Below, piece by piece: positions 8,538-17,137 of a stretch of 64,000 bases of DNA. Numbering within the stretch: the stretch's first letter is position 1; each line of letters begins with the position of its first letter. This DNA comes from Nitrosomonadales bacterium (GTDB lineage: Bacteria; Pseudomonadota; Gammaproteobacteria; Burkholderiales; Gallionellaceae). A model generated the notes under the pieces. The model was not told the DNA's origin, made no database searches, and saw only the letters and a list, made by a program, of their open reading frames with translations. Where the stretch lies: NCBI GenBank assembly GCA_016214695.1, contig JACRNY010000001.1, forward strand, positions 434,001 to 498,000, read 5' to 3'. The position numbers and the translations under genes are program-made.

Positions 8538-10504
8538 TCACCCAGACCCATTTGAATGTAGCCGGTCGGACACACGTCGGAACAGATGTGGCAACCGATG
8601 CACTTGTCATAGTCGGTAGCAACGTAACGACCGGTCGTCGCCTCTGTCTTCTTGACGCGATACACGGCGGTCTGCGGGCAATAGACCACGCAGTTGTCGC
8701 ACTCGAAGCACATGCCGCAGCTCATGCAACGCTTGGCTTCGGCCACTGCCTCTTTCTCACCCAGCACGCCCAGACGATCCTGGAAGTTGCCCAGCGCGGT
8801 CTGCTTGTCCAGCGTGACGACATTGCGGATGTTGCGCGGCACATAACCGAAGTGGCCGAGGAACAGCTTGTCGTGCGGGATGATGTAACGGTCGGAGCGG
8901 TTGTCGAAGTTGTGCACCGCGACATTGGAGTTGCATGTGCCGCGCAGCGGCTCGTGCGATTCCTCGATCTTGATGCCCTTCTCGACCAGCTTGCGCATCA
9001 GGTCGAACTGGTGCGCGTCGATCTTCGGACGCTTCTCCAGATCTTTGCCCTGCAGGAAGTTGTCGATACCGTCGGCTGCGATCGAACCGTGGCCGATCGC
9101 AGTGGTCAGCAGGTGCGGGCGGATCACGTCGCCGCCGGCGAACACGCCTTGCTGGCCGTTCACCACATAGTTGCGGTCGGTGGAAACAGCGCCCTTACCA
9201 TTGTTGAACACTTCCAGACCGGTGAAGTCGACGGCCTGGCCGATCGCCGAAACGATCAGGTCGGCTTCGATGTCGTATTCGCTGCCTTCGATGTTCTTGA
9301 TCTCCAGCTTGCCGCCGACGAACTTCGCCTCGCACTTGGAGACGCGCAGTGCCGTGGCACGGCCATCCGCACCTCGCACGATGCCGAGAGGCACCATACC
9401 GCCGAGGATGTGGATGCCTTCAGCCAGCGCCTGCTCGATCTCGTGCTTGTTGGCCTGCATCTTGTCGATGTCGAACACCGATGTCAGCGCGACTTCCGCG
9501 CCCTGCTTGGCGGAGATATCGGCGACGTCGTGCGCCATGCGTCCGGCGATGGCCATCTCGGCATCGGTCGGCTTGGCGTTGGTGATGTGCCCCAGACGGC
9601 GGGCGACGGTCGCCACGTCGATGGAGGTGTCACCGCCGCCGACCACGACCACGCGCTTGCCGACGTGCTGCAGACGGCCTTCGTTGAAGGCCTGCAGGAA
9701 TGCGGTAGCAGTAACCACGTTGGGAGCTGCGCTGTCGGGGGTAGGCAGCGCACGGCCAGCCTGTGCGCCCATGCCCAGGAACACCGCATCGAAGTCCTTG
9801 CGGATCTGTTCCATGGTGATGTCGGTGCCGACGCGTGTCTTCATGCGGGTCTTCACGCCCAGTTCGATGATGCGCTGGATCTCCGCATCGAGTACATCGC
9901 GCGGGGTACGGAAACCGGGGATGCCGTAACGCATCATGCCGCCGAGGTGTTCATGCTCGTCGAAGATGGTGACGTCGTGACCCTTCAACACCAGCTGATA
10001 GGCGCAGGACAGGCCGGCAGGACCGCCGCCCAGGATCGCGACCTTCTTGCCGGAAGACTTGACGTTCGGCTTGTTGAACTTGAGCTTGTTGGCGACCGCG
10101 TACTCACCGAGGAAGTGCTCGACCGAGTTGATACCGACGTGGTCTTCCACCTCGTTGCGGTTGCAGCCGCTTTCGCACGGAGCCGGGCAGACACGACCCA
10201 TCACCGACGGGAACGGGTTTGCTTCTGTGAGACGGCGCCATGCATATTCCTGCCACGGCATGATCGGCTTGCCATCGGCGCCGTTCGGCACCTTTTCTGT
10301 ACCGCGCACGATACCCAGATAGCCACGGATGTCCTCACCTGCCGGGCAGCTGCCCTGGCAGGGCGGCGTCGACTGGATGTAGGTCGGGCACTTGTAGGAA
10401 TAGCCGGCCTGGAAGATCTTTTCGTTCATCCGGCGGACTTTGTTGTCGCCATCCTTGTAACGGCGGAAAGTGATCTTTTGCGGGGTTTCGCTGACTGCTG
10501 ACAT
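8534..10504 (-). CDS. dsrL: DsrL, NAD(P)H-dependent Fe-S flavoprotein
   Basis: 656 residues, the normal DsrL length. The N-terminal Fe-S region is glutamate-synthase-beta-like (CPTYIQSTPPCQGSCPAGED, CPAPCESGCNR). It is followed by the FAD dinucleotide fold (VAILGGGPAGLSCAYQL, about 153) and the NAD(P)-binding fold (VVVVGGGDTSIDVA, about 287). The C-terminal ferredoxin part has CMSCGMCFECDNC and CIGCHICSDVCP. DsrL is the electron partner of DsrAB and moves electrons between sulfite reductase chemistry and NAD(P)H. The ATG at 10504 has a GGAGAAG site. Confidence 0.96.
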   Translation of the reverse strand: MSAVSETPQKITFRRYKDGDNKVRRMNEKIFQAGYSYKCPTYIQSTPPCQGSCPAGEDIRGYLGIVRGTEKVPNGADGKPIMPWQEYAWRRLTEANPFPSVMGRVCPAPCESGCNRNEVEDHVGINSVEHFLGEYAVANKLKFNKPNVKSSGKKVAILGGGPAGLSCAYQLVLKGHDVTIFDEHEHLGGMMRYGIPGFRTPRDVLDAEIQRIIELGVKTRMKTRVGTDITMEQIRKDFDAVFLGMGAQAGRALPTPDSAAPNVVTATAFLQAFNEGRLQHVGKRVVVVGGGDTSIDVATVARRLGHITNAKPTDAEMAIAGRMAHDVADISAKQGAEVALTSVFDIDKMQANKHEIEQALAEGIHILGGMVPLGIVRGADGRATALRVSKCEAKFVGGKLEIKNIEGSEYDIEADLIVSAIGQAVDFTGLEVFNNGKGAVSTDRNYVVNGQQGVFAGGDVIRPHLLTTAIGHGSIAADGIDNFLQGKDLEKRPKIDAHQFDLMRKLVEKGIKIEESHEPLRGTCNSNVAVHNFDNRSDRYIIPHDKLFLGHFGYVPRNIRNVVTLDKQTALGNFQDRLGVLGEKEAVAEAKRCMSCGMCFECDNCVVYCPQTAVYRVKKTEATTGRYVATDYDKCIGCHICSDVCPTGYIQMGLGE

Positions 10505-10519
10505 GTTTGCTTCTCCTCG

Positions 10520-12049
10520 TTATTTCGGACCCAGCTGGATCGCATTGCTGACCAGTTGATGTACTCCGCCCACCATCTTTCTTTCGAAACCGTAGATGGG
10601 CAGGACCTTGGTGAACTGCGCCTTGCAGATGGCACAGATGGTCGCCATGAAGTTGACGCCGTGTTCGTCCACCGATTGCTTCAATACTTCCATGCGCGGC
10701 AGGGCTCCCTTGACGCGCAGGTCGATCAGGTCGTCGGTCAGCAACCCGCCACCGCCGCCGCAACAGAAGGTCTGTTCGCGTGTGGTATTGGGCGCCATCT
10801 CGACGAAATTATTCGCTACTGCCTTGATGATGTTGCGCGGGATCTCGAACTGGCCGCCGGGCATGTCGCCCATGCGCGATCCGCGCGCCACGTTGCACGA
10901 ATCGTGGAACGTGATGATGTGCTTGTCGTTCTTCGACTTGTCGAAGGTCAGGCGCTCGTCCTGGATCATGTCCCAGGTGAACTCGCAGATGTGCATCGGC
11001 TGCTTGTAGCGGTGATCCAGCTGTTTCTGCAACATCTGTGCGAAACGATCGTCGGCATCCGCACCGTCGCCAACGCCGGTCAGGGTGTTCCAGAAGCTGT
11101 AGGCGACGCGCCAGGCATGGCCGCACTCGCCCACGACGATGCGTTTGACGCCCAGTTCCAGCGCGGCCTGGCGGATACGCATGGCGATGGTGCGCAACTG
11201 GTCGTAGTTGCCGATGAACATGCCGAAGTTGCCCGCCTCGGACGACATGGACGACAGCGTCCAGCTGGTCCCGGTGGCATGGAACACCTTGGCGTAGCCG
11301 ATCAGACTGTCGATATGCGGTTCGGCGAAGAAGTCGGCGGACGGCGTGATCAGCAGCACTTCTGCGCCCTTCACGTCGATCGGGAACTTCACGTCGATGC
11401 CGGTGGCATCCTTGACGTCCTCTTCCAGGCCGGCCAGCGTGTCTTCCAGCGCCGGGCCTGGCAGGCCGAGATTGTTGCCGATCTTGTGCACCTTGCCGAT
11501 GATCTCGTTGGAGTACTTCTGGCCGTAACCGACGGAATCCAGTATCTCGCGCGCCGCCATGGTGATCTCGGCAGTGTCGATGCCGTAGGGGCAGAACACC
11601 GAGCAACGCCGGCATTCGGAGCACTGGTTGTAATAGTTGTACCACTCGTCCAGCACTTCGCGCGTCAGATCGCGCGCACCGACGAGTTTGGGGAACAGTT
11701 TGCCCGGCAGGGTGAAGTAGCGGCGGTAGACGCTGCGCATCAGGTCCTGGCGCGCCACCGGCATGTTCTTCGGGTCCTGCGTGCCGATGAAGTAGTGGCA
11801 CTTGTCGGAACAGGCGCCGCAATGCACACAGGCGTCCATGAACACGCGGAAAGAGCGGTATTTCGACAGCAGGTCGCCCATCTTGGCGATGACCTTGTCA
11901 TGCCAGTCTTCCACAAGTTGACCGGGGAAGCCGAGTGCCTCATTGATCTTCTCGCTGGCGACAAAGGGGCCTTTGCCCTCCATCGATCCGGGCTTCAGCG
12001 CGGGGACGATGGGGATGGTACGGTAGGCTGGCGCTACGATATCTGCCAT
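10520..12049 (-). CDS. dsrK: DsrK, HdrD-like catalytic Fe-S subunit of DsrMKJOP
   Basis: 509 residues from the ATG at 12049, one base after the dsrM stop. A longer frame to 12088 overlaps dsrM and is not needed. Two ferredoxin motifs occur near the N-terminus (CVHCGACSDKC and CSECRRCSVFCP). C-terminal CCG-type motifs (FHDSCNVARG and FCCGGGGG) match the heterodisulfide-reductase catalytic cluster. DsrK faces the cytoplasm and is thought to act on the DsrC trisulfide or disulfide, passing electrons to the heme b protein DsrM. Confidence 0.96.
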   Translation of the reverse strand: MADIVAPAYRTIPIVPALKPGSMEGKGPFVASEKINEALGFPGQLVEDWHDKVIAKMGDLLSKYRSFRVFMDACVHCGACSDKCHYFIGTQDPKNMPVARQDLMRSVYRRYFTLPGKLFPKLVGARDLTREVLDEWYNYYNQCSECRRCSVFCPYGIDTAEITMAAREILDSVGYGQKYSNEIIGKVHKIGNNLGLPGPALEDTLAGLEEDVKDATGIDVKFPIDVKGAEVLLITPSADFFAEPHIDSLIGYAKVFHATGTSWTLSSMSSEAGNFGMFIGNYDQLRTIAMRIRQAALELGVKRIVVGECGHAWRVAYSFWNTLTGVGDGADADDRFAQMLQKQLDHRYKQPMHICEFTWDMIQDERLTFDKSKNDKHIITFHDSCNVARGSRMGDMPGGQFEIPRNIIKAVANNFVEMAPNTTREQTFCCGGGGGLLTDDLIDLRVKGALPRMEVLKQSVDEHGVNFMATICAICKAQFTKVLPIYGFERKMVGGVHQLVSNAIQLGPK

Positions 12050-12050
12050 T

Positions 12051-12782
12051 TCAGTTCTTCTCCGATTCCAGTTTGGCAGCCCAGGCACTCAGATGACGCT
12101 TCTCGCGCGGATCGTCTTTCTGATTGCGGGTGGGTGAGAAAAAGACTCCTGGCGCGTGCAGCAATTTGCTGAAGGGGAACACAACCAGGAGCGCTACAAC
12201 CAGTGACAGATGCACGATCAGCAACAGGTCGGCCGGAAGCGCCTGGATGTCCAGATGCATCAAGCCGAGGAAATAAGTTTTCACCGCGATCACATCGGTG
12301 TGCGCGACGAACTTCATCATCAGGCCGGAGCCTGCGATGCCGATGAGCAGCACCAGCATCAGGTGATCGGACGGTGTGGAGATGTAACGGATGCGCTCGA
12401 CGAACAAGCGGCGCCCCCACAGTCCGAGCAATCCCAGCAGCATGGTGATGCCGGCATAGATACCGAACGGCTGGAGGAATTCGACCCACCCCCAGACCGG
12501 TTCGGTGAAATACCGCAGGTGACGCAAGGTCACCAGTGCCAGGCTGGCATGGAACAGCATGCCAAAGACCCAAATCCACAGATTGGATTTGAACAGGCTC
12601 TCGAAGAACACGACCTCGCGCGTCATGCGCAAAACCACGCCGCCGGTTGTGGTCGGCGCGGGTGTGGTCGGTATCTTCAGCGGAGCCGGTGTTCTGGCGT
12701 AGGTATTGATGCGATAGAGCAACCCTACGACAAACAACAGCGTAGCGAGGTAGAACAGGATCGCAAAGACGGTGCTCGCCAT
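12051..12782 (-). CDS. dsrM: DsrM, NarI-like membrane cytochrome b of DsrMKJOP
   Basis: 243 residues with about five transmembrane helices, for example residues 4-24, 68-88, 105-125, 140-160 and 188-205. Several histidines inside the helices (LFHASLA, TLRHLRY, LIVHLSL) are probable heme b ligands, as in NarI. DsrM exchanges electrons between the quinone pool and the cytoplasmic DsrK. It begins 27 bp after dsrC. The tail (RNQKDDPREKRHLS) is charged and cytoplasmic. Confidence 0.95.
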   Translation of the reverse strand: MASTVFAILFYLATLLFVVGLLYRINTYARTPAPLKIPTTPAPTTTGGVVLRMTREVVFFESLFKSNLWIWVFGMLFHASLALVTLRHLRYFTEPVWGWVEFLQPFGIYAGITMLLGLLGLWGRRLFVERIRYISTPSDHLMLVLLIGIAGSGLMMKFVAHTDVIAVKTYFLGLMHLDIQALPADLLLIVHLSLVVALLVVFPFSKLLHAPGVFFSPTRNQKDDPREKRHLSAWAAKLESEKN

Positions 12783-12809
12783 GAGGGATTCCCTATCGCT
12801 GTGCCTGGA

Positions 12810-13145
12810 TTAAATACAGCCAGTCGGCTTCGGCAGACCGGCGATCTTGCACGCCTGCTTACCCGGGCCGTACGGGAACAGACCGTACAGATACTCGCTG
12901 GTGCCCTTCTCGGCGCCCAGCTTCTTGCCGATAGCCTTGGTCAGCACGCGCACAGCCGGAGCGATCTGATATTCCTCGAAGTACTCGCGCAGGAAGTTGA
13001 CCACTTCCCAGTGCTGTTCGGTCATGGTGATGCTTTCAGTTTGCGCCATGTAGTTCGCAACGTCGGTATTCCAATCGGCCAGATTGATCAGATAACCTTC
13101 TTCGTCTGTTTCGTAGGTTTTGCCTGCGACTTCGATGCTTGCCAT
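12810..13145 (-). CDS. dsrC: DsrC, sulfur carrier protein with both redox cysteines
   Basis: 111 residues, standard length. The C-terminal arm keeps both functional cysteines, C99 and C110, ten residues apart in QACKIAGLPKPTGCI. The family core (DEEGYLINLADW, HWEVVNFLREYF, LFPYGPGKQACK) is intact. DsrC accepts persulfide sulfur from the TusA/DsrEFH relay and is the co-substrate of DsrAB and DsrK. The gene lies between dsrH and dsrM and has an AAGGAG site. It is the active paralogue; the copy at 17768 has neither cysteine. Confidence 0.97.
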   Translation of the reverse strand: MASIEVAGKTYETDEEGYLINLADWNTDVANYMAQTESITMTEQHWEVVNFLREYFEEYQIAPAVRVLTKAIGKKLGAEKGTSEYLYGLFPYGPGKQACKIAGLPKPTGCI

Positions 13146-13184
13146 GTTGATTCTCCTTCTATGCGTTGCAATTGATGATTCTGA

Positions 13185-13481
13185 TTAAAGCCAGGATTGG
13201 CAATTCTTGCTGTTCGACACGAGGTCGACGAAACCGCCGTAATCAACCGACGAAACGCCTTCCACGACCCGGTCGCCAAGACCGCGTGCGTCCAGATCGG
13301 GTGTCAGGACATATACTTTGAACTTGCCCATCGCTGCGCGCAACTTGGCTTCCGCTGCATTGCCGCGCGTCGCCGCATAGACTGCATCTTCGATGAGCAG
13401 GATTTCCCCGCCCGTCGCAGTGTTCAGACAACTGTCCAGCGTGCTGCTGTTCAGGGGCGATTGATTGATGATATGTAACAT
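13185..13481 (-). CDS. dsrH: DsrH, subunit of the DsrEFH sulfurtransferase
   Basis: 98 residues of the DsrH/TusB family (MLHIINQSPLNSSTLDSCL, then LLIEDAVYAA, then VYVLTPDLDARGL). The small flavodoxin-like fold forms the alpha2beta2gamma2 hexamer with DsrE and DsrF. It contains C18 in STLDSCL and a second cysteine in the C-terminal NCQSWL. DsrEFH takes sulfur from TusA/rhodanese donors and hands it to DsrC, encoded 39 bp downstream. It follows dsrF after 9 bp. Confidence 0.95.
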   Translation of the reverse strand: MLHIINQSPLNSSTLDSCLNTATGGEILLIEDAVYAATRGNAAEAKLRAAMGKFKVYVLTPDLDARGLGDRVVEGVSSVDYGGFVDLVSNSKNCQSWL

Positions 13482-13490
13482 GTATCCCCC

Positions 13491-13856
13491 TTAGAAACTC
13501 AAGACCACGTCTTGCTCATCCATCAGCTTGCCCATTTCGGCACGGCTGAGCACAGTGACGGGCACCAGGAAATCGTCCTCGGTCAGACCGCGTGCATCCA
13601 TGGCTTCCTTTTCGACATACAGCTTCTCGATGTCGTAGTCTTCCAATGCACGGTAGGCGGGCGAGAAGTTCTTGGTCTCGATGCCCTTGGTCTGCTGACC
13701 CTTCTTCAACTGATATACGCCGTCATCCAGGAAGGCCAGCGACACGTCCTGATCGAAGGCTGCGGTGATCAACACCACTTCCAGCGACTCCAGCGCGTAG
13801 ATCGTGCCGTAAGGCGCCTTGCGGTTGACGAACATGAATTTTTTTGCGTCACTCAT
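13491..13856 (-). CDS. dsrF: DsrF, subunit of the DsrEFH sulfurtransferase
   Basis: 121 residues of the DsrF/TusC family, with the conserved N-terminal KKFMFVNRKAPYGTIYALESLE and the block LAFLDDGVYQLKKGQ. It contains no cysteine, as is usual for a structural subunit. It forms the heterohexamer with DsrE and DsrH. The gene is 12 bp downstream of dsrE and 9 bp upstream of dsrH, in the standard order. Confidence 0.95.
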   Translation of the reverse strand: MSDAKKFMFVNRKAPYGTIYALESLEVVLITAAFDQDVSLAFLDDGVYQLKKGQQTKGIETKNFSPAYRALEDYDIEKLYVEKEAMDARGLTEDDFLVPVTVLSRAEMGKLMDEQDVVLSF

Positions 13857-13868
13857 CTCGTCTCTCCA

Positions 13869-14228
13869 TTAATCGCCGAAGGTGACCACGCGGTCACACT
13901 TGATACCGGCTTCCACCAGCTGGCCGAGACCGGAGATACGGAAACCCTGCGCCAGATTCTCTTCCTTGATACCGCGACGCAAGGCAGCCGCAACGCACAC
14001 CACGAGGTCGACCTTGTGATCTTCCGCCAGTTTGGTCCAGCGGTTCACGATGTGACGGTCATCCTGCGGCGGCTCGGTCAGCTTGGACGCATTGTTGACG
14101 CCATCGTGGTAGAAGAACACGCGCCATACTTCGTGCCCCTTCTCGATGGCGGCCTTGGCGAACAAGTAGGCCGAGTCGCTGGCTTGATGCTGATACGGAC
14201 CTTCGTTAACGACGATTCCCAATTTCAT
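13869..14228 (-). CDS. dsrE: DsrE, cysteine-bearing subunit of the DsrEFH sulfurtransferase
   Basis: 119 residues from the ATG at 14228 (MKLGIVVNEGPY). A longer frame begins inside dsrB and is not credible. C78, in VDLVVCVAAALRRGI, is the conserved sulfur-accepting cysteine of DsrE/TusD proteins. A second cysteine (C110, IKCDRVV) is near the end. DsrE receives persulfide sulfur and passes it to DsrC. The start lies 13 bp after the dsrB stop. Confidence 0.95.
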   Translation of the reverse strand: MKLGIVVNEGPYQHQASDSAYLFAKAAIEKGHEVWRVFFYHDGVNNASKLTEPPQDDRHIVNRWTKLAEDHKVDLVVCVAAALRRGIKEENLAQGFRISGLGQLVEAGIKCDRVVTFGD

Positions 14229-14241
14229 ACCATGCCCTCGC

Positions 14242-15321
14242 TTAGAAACGGATATGCGTCGAAGCATTCAGGTTGTAACGGGAACCGCGCCAGTCGTCGA
14301 TCAGGTACTTGGTGAACGGCAGACCAGTCTTCTCGAAGAAACGGGGCCAGCCGATACGGTCGATCCAGTCAGCCAGACGCTCCCAGGGACGGGCATCTTC
14401 CTTGTATACGGTCAGGATGTTCTTGACCACGGCGCCGACTTCGGGCCAGCGCGGAGGATTGTTGGGCAGACCGGCAGCGACCATCTTCATGAAGGTGGGC
14501 TTGCCGCGTGCATTGGAGTTCTTGCCACCGACCCAGATGGCCAGCTTGGAGTTCTCCGGATCGTTGATCTGCATCGGGGGGCAGGGAGGATAGCAAGCGC
14601 CGCAGCACATACACTTGGTCTCGTCGATCTCCAGCGAAGGCTTGCCGTTGACCATCGCGGGACGGATCGCCGCGACCGGGCAACGGGCAACCACTGCCGG
14701 ACGTTCGCACACGTTGGCGACCAGGTCATGGTTGATGACCGGCGGCTTGGTGTGCTGCACGATGATGGCGAGGTCAGCCTGGCCGCCGCAGTTGATCTCG
14801 CAGCAGGAGGTGGACAGGTGCACACGGTTGGGCATCTCTTCGCGCTTGAACTCGTCAATCAGTTCGTCCATCAGCGCCTTCACCACGCCGGAAGCGTCGG
14901 TGCCGGGGATGTCGCAGTGCAGCCAGCCCTGGGTGTGCGCGATCATGGTGATCGAGTTGCCGGTACCGCCCACGGGGAAGCCATGCTTCTCCAGTTCGGC
15001 GATCAGCGGAGCGACCTTCTTCTCGTCCGACACGATGTACTCGATGTTGGAACGGATGGTGAAGCGGACGCGACCTTCGGCGAACTTGTCGGCGATATCA
15101 CACAGCGTGCGGATGGTGTAAACATCCATCTGACGCTGGGTACCGGCACGAACGGACCACACCTGGTCACCGCTGTGGGCGACATGGTGCAGCACGCCGG
15201 GACGGGGACGGTCATGGTATTTCCAGTCGCCGAAGTTCTTGGCCAAGACTGGGTGCAGGAACTTCTTGTTATCCGGTACGCCAGTCTCTTTCGGCTTGCG
15301 CATCTGTACGGGTGCATTCAT
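14242..15321 (-). CDS. dsrB: DsrB, beta subunit of reverse-type dissimilatory sulfite reductase
   Basis: 359 residues, the normal length. The siroheme-[4Fe-4S] ligand region includes STSCCEINCGG and CERPAVVARCP. The inserted ferredoxin domain has CMCCGACYPPCPP (about 242-254). DsrAB sits in the cytoplasm and, in sulfur oxidizers, oxidizes sulfur carried by DsrC to sulfite. The accompanying dsrEFH and dsrL genes mark it as the oxidative (reverse) type. It begins 12 bp after dsrA with an AAGGAGATAAGAAG leader. Confidence 0.97.
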   Translation of the reverse strand: MNAPVQMRKPKETGVPDNKKFLHPVLAKNFGDWKYHDRPRPGVLHHVAHSGDQVWSVRAGTQRQMDVYTIRTLCDIADKFAEGRVRFTIRSNIEYIVSDEKKVAPLIAELEKHGFPVGGTGNSITMIAHTQGWLHCDIPGTDASGVVKALMDELIDEFKREEMPNRVHLSTSCCEINCGGQADLAIIVQHTKPPVINHDLVANVCERPAVVARCPVAAIRPAMVNGKPSLEIDETKCMCCGACYPPCPPMQINDPENSKLAIWVGGKNSNARGKPTFMKMVAAGLPNNPPRWPEVGAVVKNILTVYKEDARPWERLADWIDRIGWPRFFEKTGLPFTKYLIDDWRGSRYNLNASTHIRF

Positions 15322-15333
15322 CTTCTTATCTCC

Positions 15334-16626
15334 TTAAGCTTGCTTCTTGGCTTTGATCTTGGCGACTTCATCGTCCCAGCCGTCGGTACGGACGTAGGGG
15401 TTCATGCGCGGCGAATTGATCATCGCCGGATCCACTTCGATCTCCATCGCATCGAGGAAGTTGGACAAGCCGATACGCTCGATCATCTCGCCGGTACGCT
15501 CATGCTCCAGTGCGTTCTCGGCAAAGAAGTCGATGGTGCGCTGTGCGAAATCGACCAGCACCTCGACTTCTTCTTCGGTATCCAGCTTCATGAACGGGAT
15601 CACCACTGTACCCATCAGGCCGCCGATCTTCAGGTGGCTCTTGCCGCCGACCAGAACGCTTGCGCCCTTGTCTTTGCCGGGAGCCAGTGCACCGGTCATC
15701 ACGTTGATGCAGTGCATGCAGCGTACGCAATCCTGGTTGTCGATCTCGACCGCATGAGTGTCACTCACCTTGACGCTGGAGATGTGCTCGCCCTTCTTGA
15801 TCTTGCCGATCTCCTTGACCTGGAAGGTCTTGGTCGGGCAGCGAGCGACCACGTCGTTCACCAGCTCATCCATGCCGTGCTTGGCGAACCATGTCTTGGC
15901 CAGCGCTTCGTCGGTACGGATGTTGTCGCGCCATGTGCCGATCACGGCCATGTCGGCGCGCTGGATCGCGTTCATGCAGTCGTTCGGGCAGCCCGAGAAC
16001 TTGAACTTGAACTTGTACGGCAGGGAAGGACGATGCAGATCGTCGAGGAAGGTGTTCAGCACGGCACGGTGTGCCTGGGCTTCGTTGTAGCAGGACTGCT
16101 CGCAACGGGCAGCGCCGACGCAAGACATGGAAGTACGCACTGCGGGGCCCGCGCCGCCGAGGTCGAAACCCATCTCATTGAACTCGTCGAAGGCTTTCTG
16201 CACGTTCTCGGTAGTGCAACCCTGGAACATGATGTCGCCGGATTGGCCGTGGAAGGCGATCAGGCCGGAACCATGTCTCTCCCAGATGTCGCAGAACTGG
16301 CGCAGGGTGGCGGTATCGTAGTGCATACCGGGAGGAGGCATGACGCGCAGGGTATGGAACTCGGCTGCGTCCTTGAACTGGGGAGTGCCGTCTGCGTTCT
16401 TCAGTTCGGTGAAACGCGGGATGACGCCACCGCCATAACCGAACACGCCGACCGTGCCGCCCTTCCAGAAGCCCTTGCGGGTCTTGTAAGAAGCCTCGAG
16501 CTGACCCAGCAGGTCAACTGCGATGTCCTTGTCCTTGGCCAGACGTTTCAGGCCGGTGACAAAACTTGGCCATTCGCCCTTTTCGAGCTCATCCAGATTC
16601 GGGGTGTTATGCATCTTTTTCGCCAT
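15334..16626 (-). CDS. dsrA: DsrA, alpha subunit of reverse-type dissimilatory sulfite reductase
   Basis: 430 residues, the normal length. The siroheme-[4Fe-4S] ligands are seen as C-x5-C (SCVGAARCEQSC, about 173-184) and C-x3-C (FSGCPNDCMN, about 215). A ferredoxin domain follows with CVRCMHC. DsrA forms the alpha2beta2 enzyme with DsrB. It is the first gene of the minus-strand operon. Its ATG is preceded by GAAAGGATAATTATT. The promoter lies in the 295-bp divergent region to its right. Confidence 0.97.
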   Translation of the reverse strand: MAKKMHNTPNLDELEKGEWPSFVTGLKRLAKDKDIAVDLLGQLEASYKTRKGFWKGGTVGVFGYGGGVIPRFTELKNADGTPQFKDAAEFHTLRVMPPPGMHYDTATLRQFCDIWERHGSGLIAFHGQSGDIMFQGCTTENVQKAFDEFNEMGFDLGGAGPAVRTSMSCVGAARCEQSCYNEAQAHRAVLNTFLDDLHRPSLPYKFKFKFSGCPNDCMNAIQRADMAVIGTWRDNIRTDEALAKTWFAKHGMDELVNDVVARCPTKTFQVKEIGKIKKGEHISSVKVSDTHAVEIDNQDCVRCMHCINVMTGALAPGKDKGASVLVGGKSHLKIGGLMGTVVIPFMKLDTEEEVEVLVDFAQRTIDFFAENALEHERTGEMIERIGLSNFLDAMEIEVDPAMINSPRMNPYVRTDGWDDEVAKIKAKKQA

Positions 16627-16921
16627 AATAATTATCCTTTCAGTCGCGTTGCGCTAGGTTGCCCGGCGGGGGCTGGAATTCCGGTCTCTCGTACGGGTTC
16701 TGGCTTGCTGCTGCCGACCCGGTTTCTTAATGGTCCCGCATGTTACGGTTCCGCAACAAGCCTAACCATCACCCAGAGCGGGTATCCAAGGTAACCCTAA
16801 AGGGTGGTAGTTTTCCCTTCCCCGGTAGTATTTCAATACTGAACATATTGGCGCTAGACTTGCACCATCTATACATTGCCCGTTATCGTCCCGTTCTGGT
16901 CCGACGAACGGAAAGGTAAAC
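16627..16921. promoter_or_regulatory. Divergent control region between dsrA and the Cas6-like/sulfur-carrier operon
   Basis: 295 bp without a gene. It must hold the dsr operon promoter on the minus strand, which I cannot place with confidence. On the plus strand a plausible sigma-70 promoter reads TTGGCG at 16848-16853, a 16-bp spacer, then TATACA at 16870-16875. This puts a start about 40 bp ahead of the gene at 16922. A dyad AGTATT-TC-AATACT lies at 16827-16840, just upstream of that -35, and is a candidate operator for either direction. Confidence 0.6.
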
Positions 16922-17137
16922 ATGGCACAAATCACCGAACTTAGCAAAATCCAGGTTCCGTTAGGCGGACAACAGATCGAGCTGCAACAGATCGACCACG
17001 CCGAGGACGGGATGAGTATGTTGCGCGTTCGCATCCGGGAAGGCAAACGTTTCACGATCTTCGATATCGACCCGGCCACAGCCGCTGAATGGGCGACCAC
17101 CATGCAGCAATGGGCACAGACACAGGAGCGCAAGTGA
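16922..17137 (+). CDS. Small conserved-looking protein of unknown function
   Basis: 71 residues, soluble, no cysteines, no signal. The sequence alternates hydrophobic and charged residues (MLRVRIREGKRFTIFDIDPATAAEWA), suggesting a small beta-alpha fold. The start is an ATG after GGAAAGGTAAAC. It is the first gene of the plus-strand operon facing dsrA. Its stop codon overlaps the GTG start of the Cas6-like gene (GTGA), so the two are translationally coupled. I do not recognise a function. Confidence 0.8.
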   Translation: MAQITELSKIQVPLGGQQIELQQIDHAEDGMSMLRVRIREGKRFTIFDIDPATAAEWATTMQQWAQTQERK

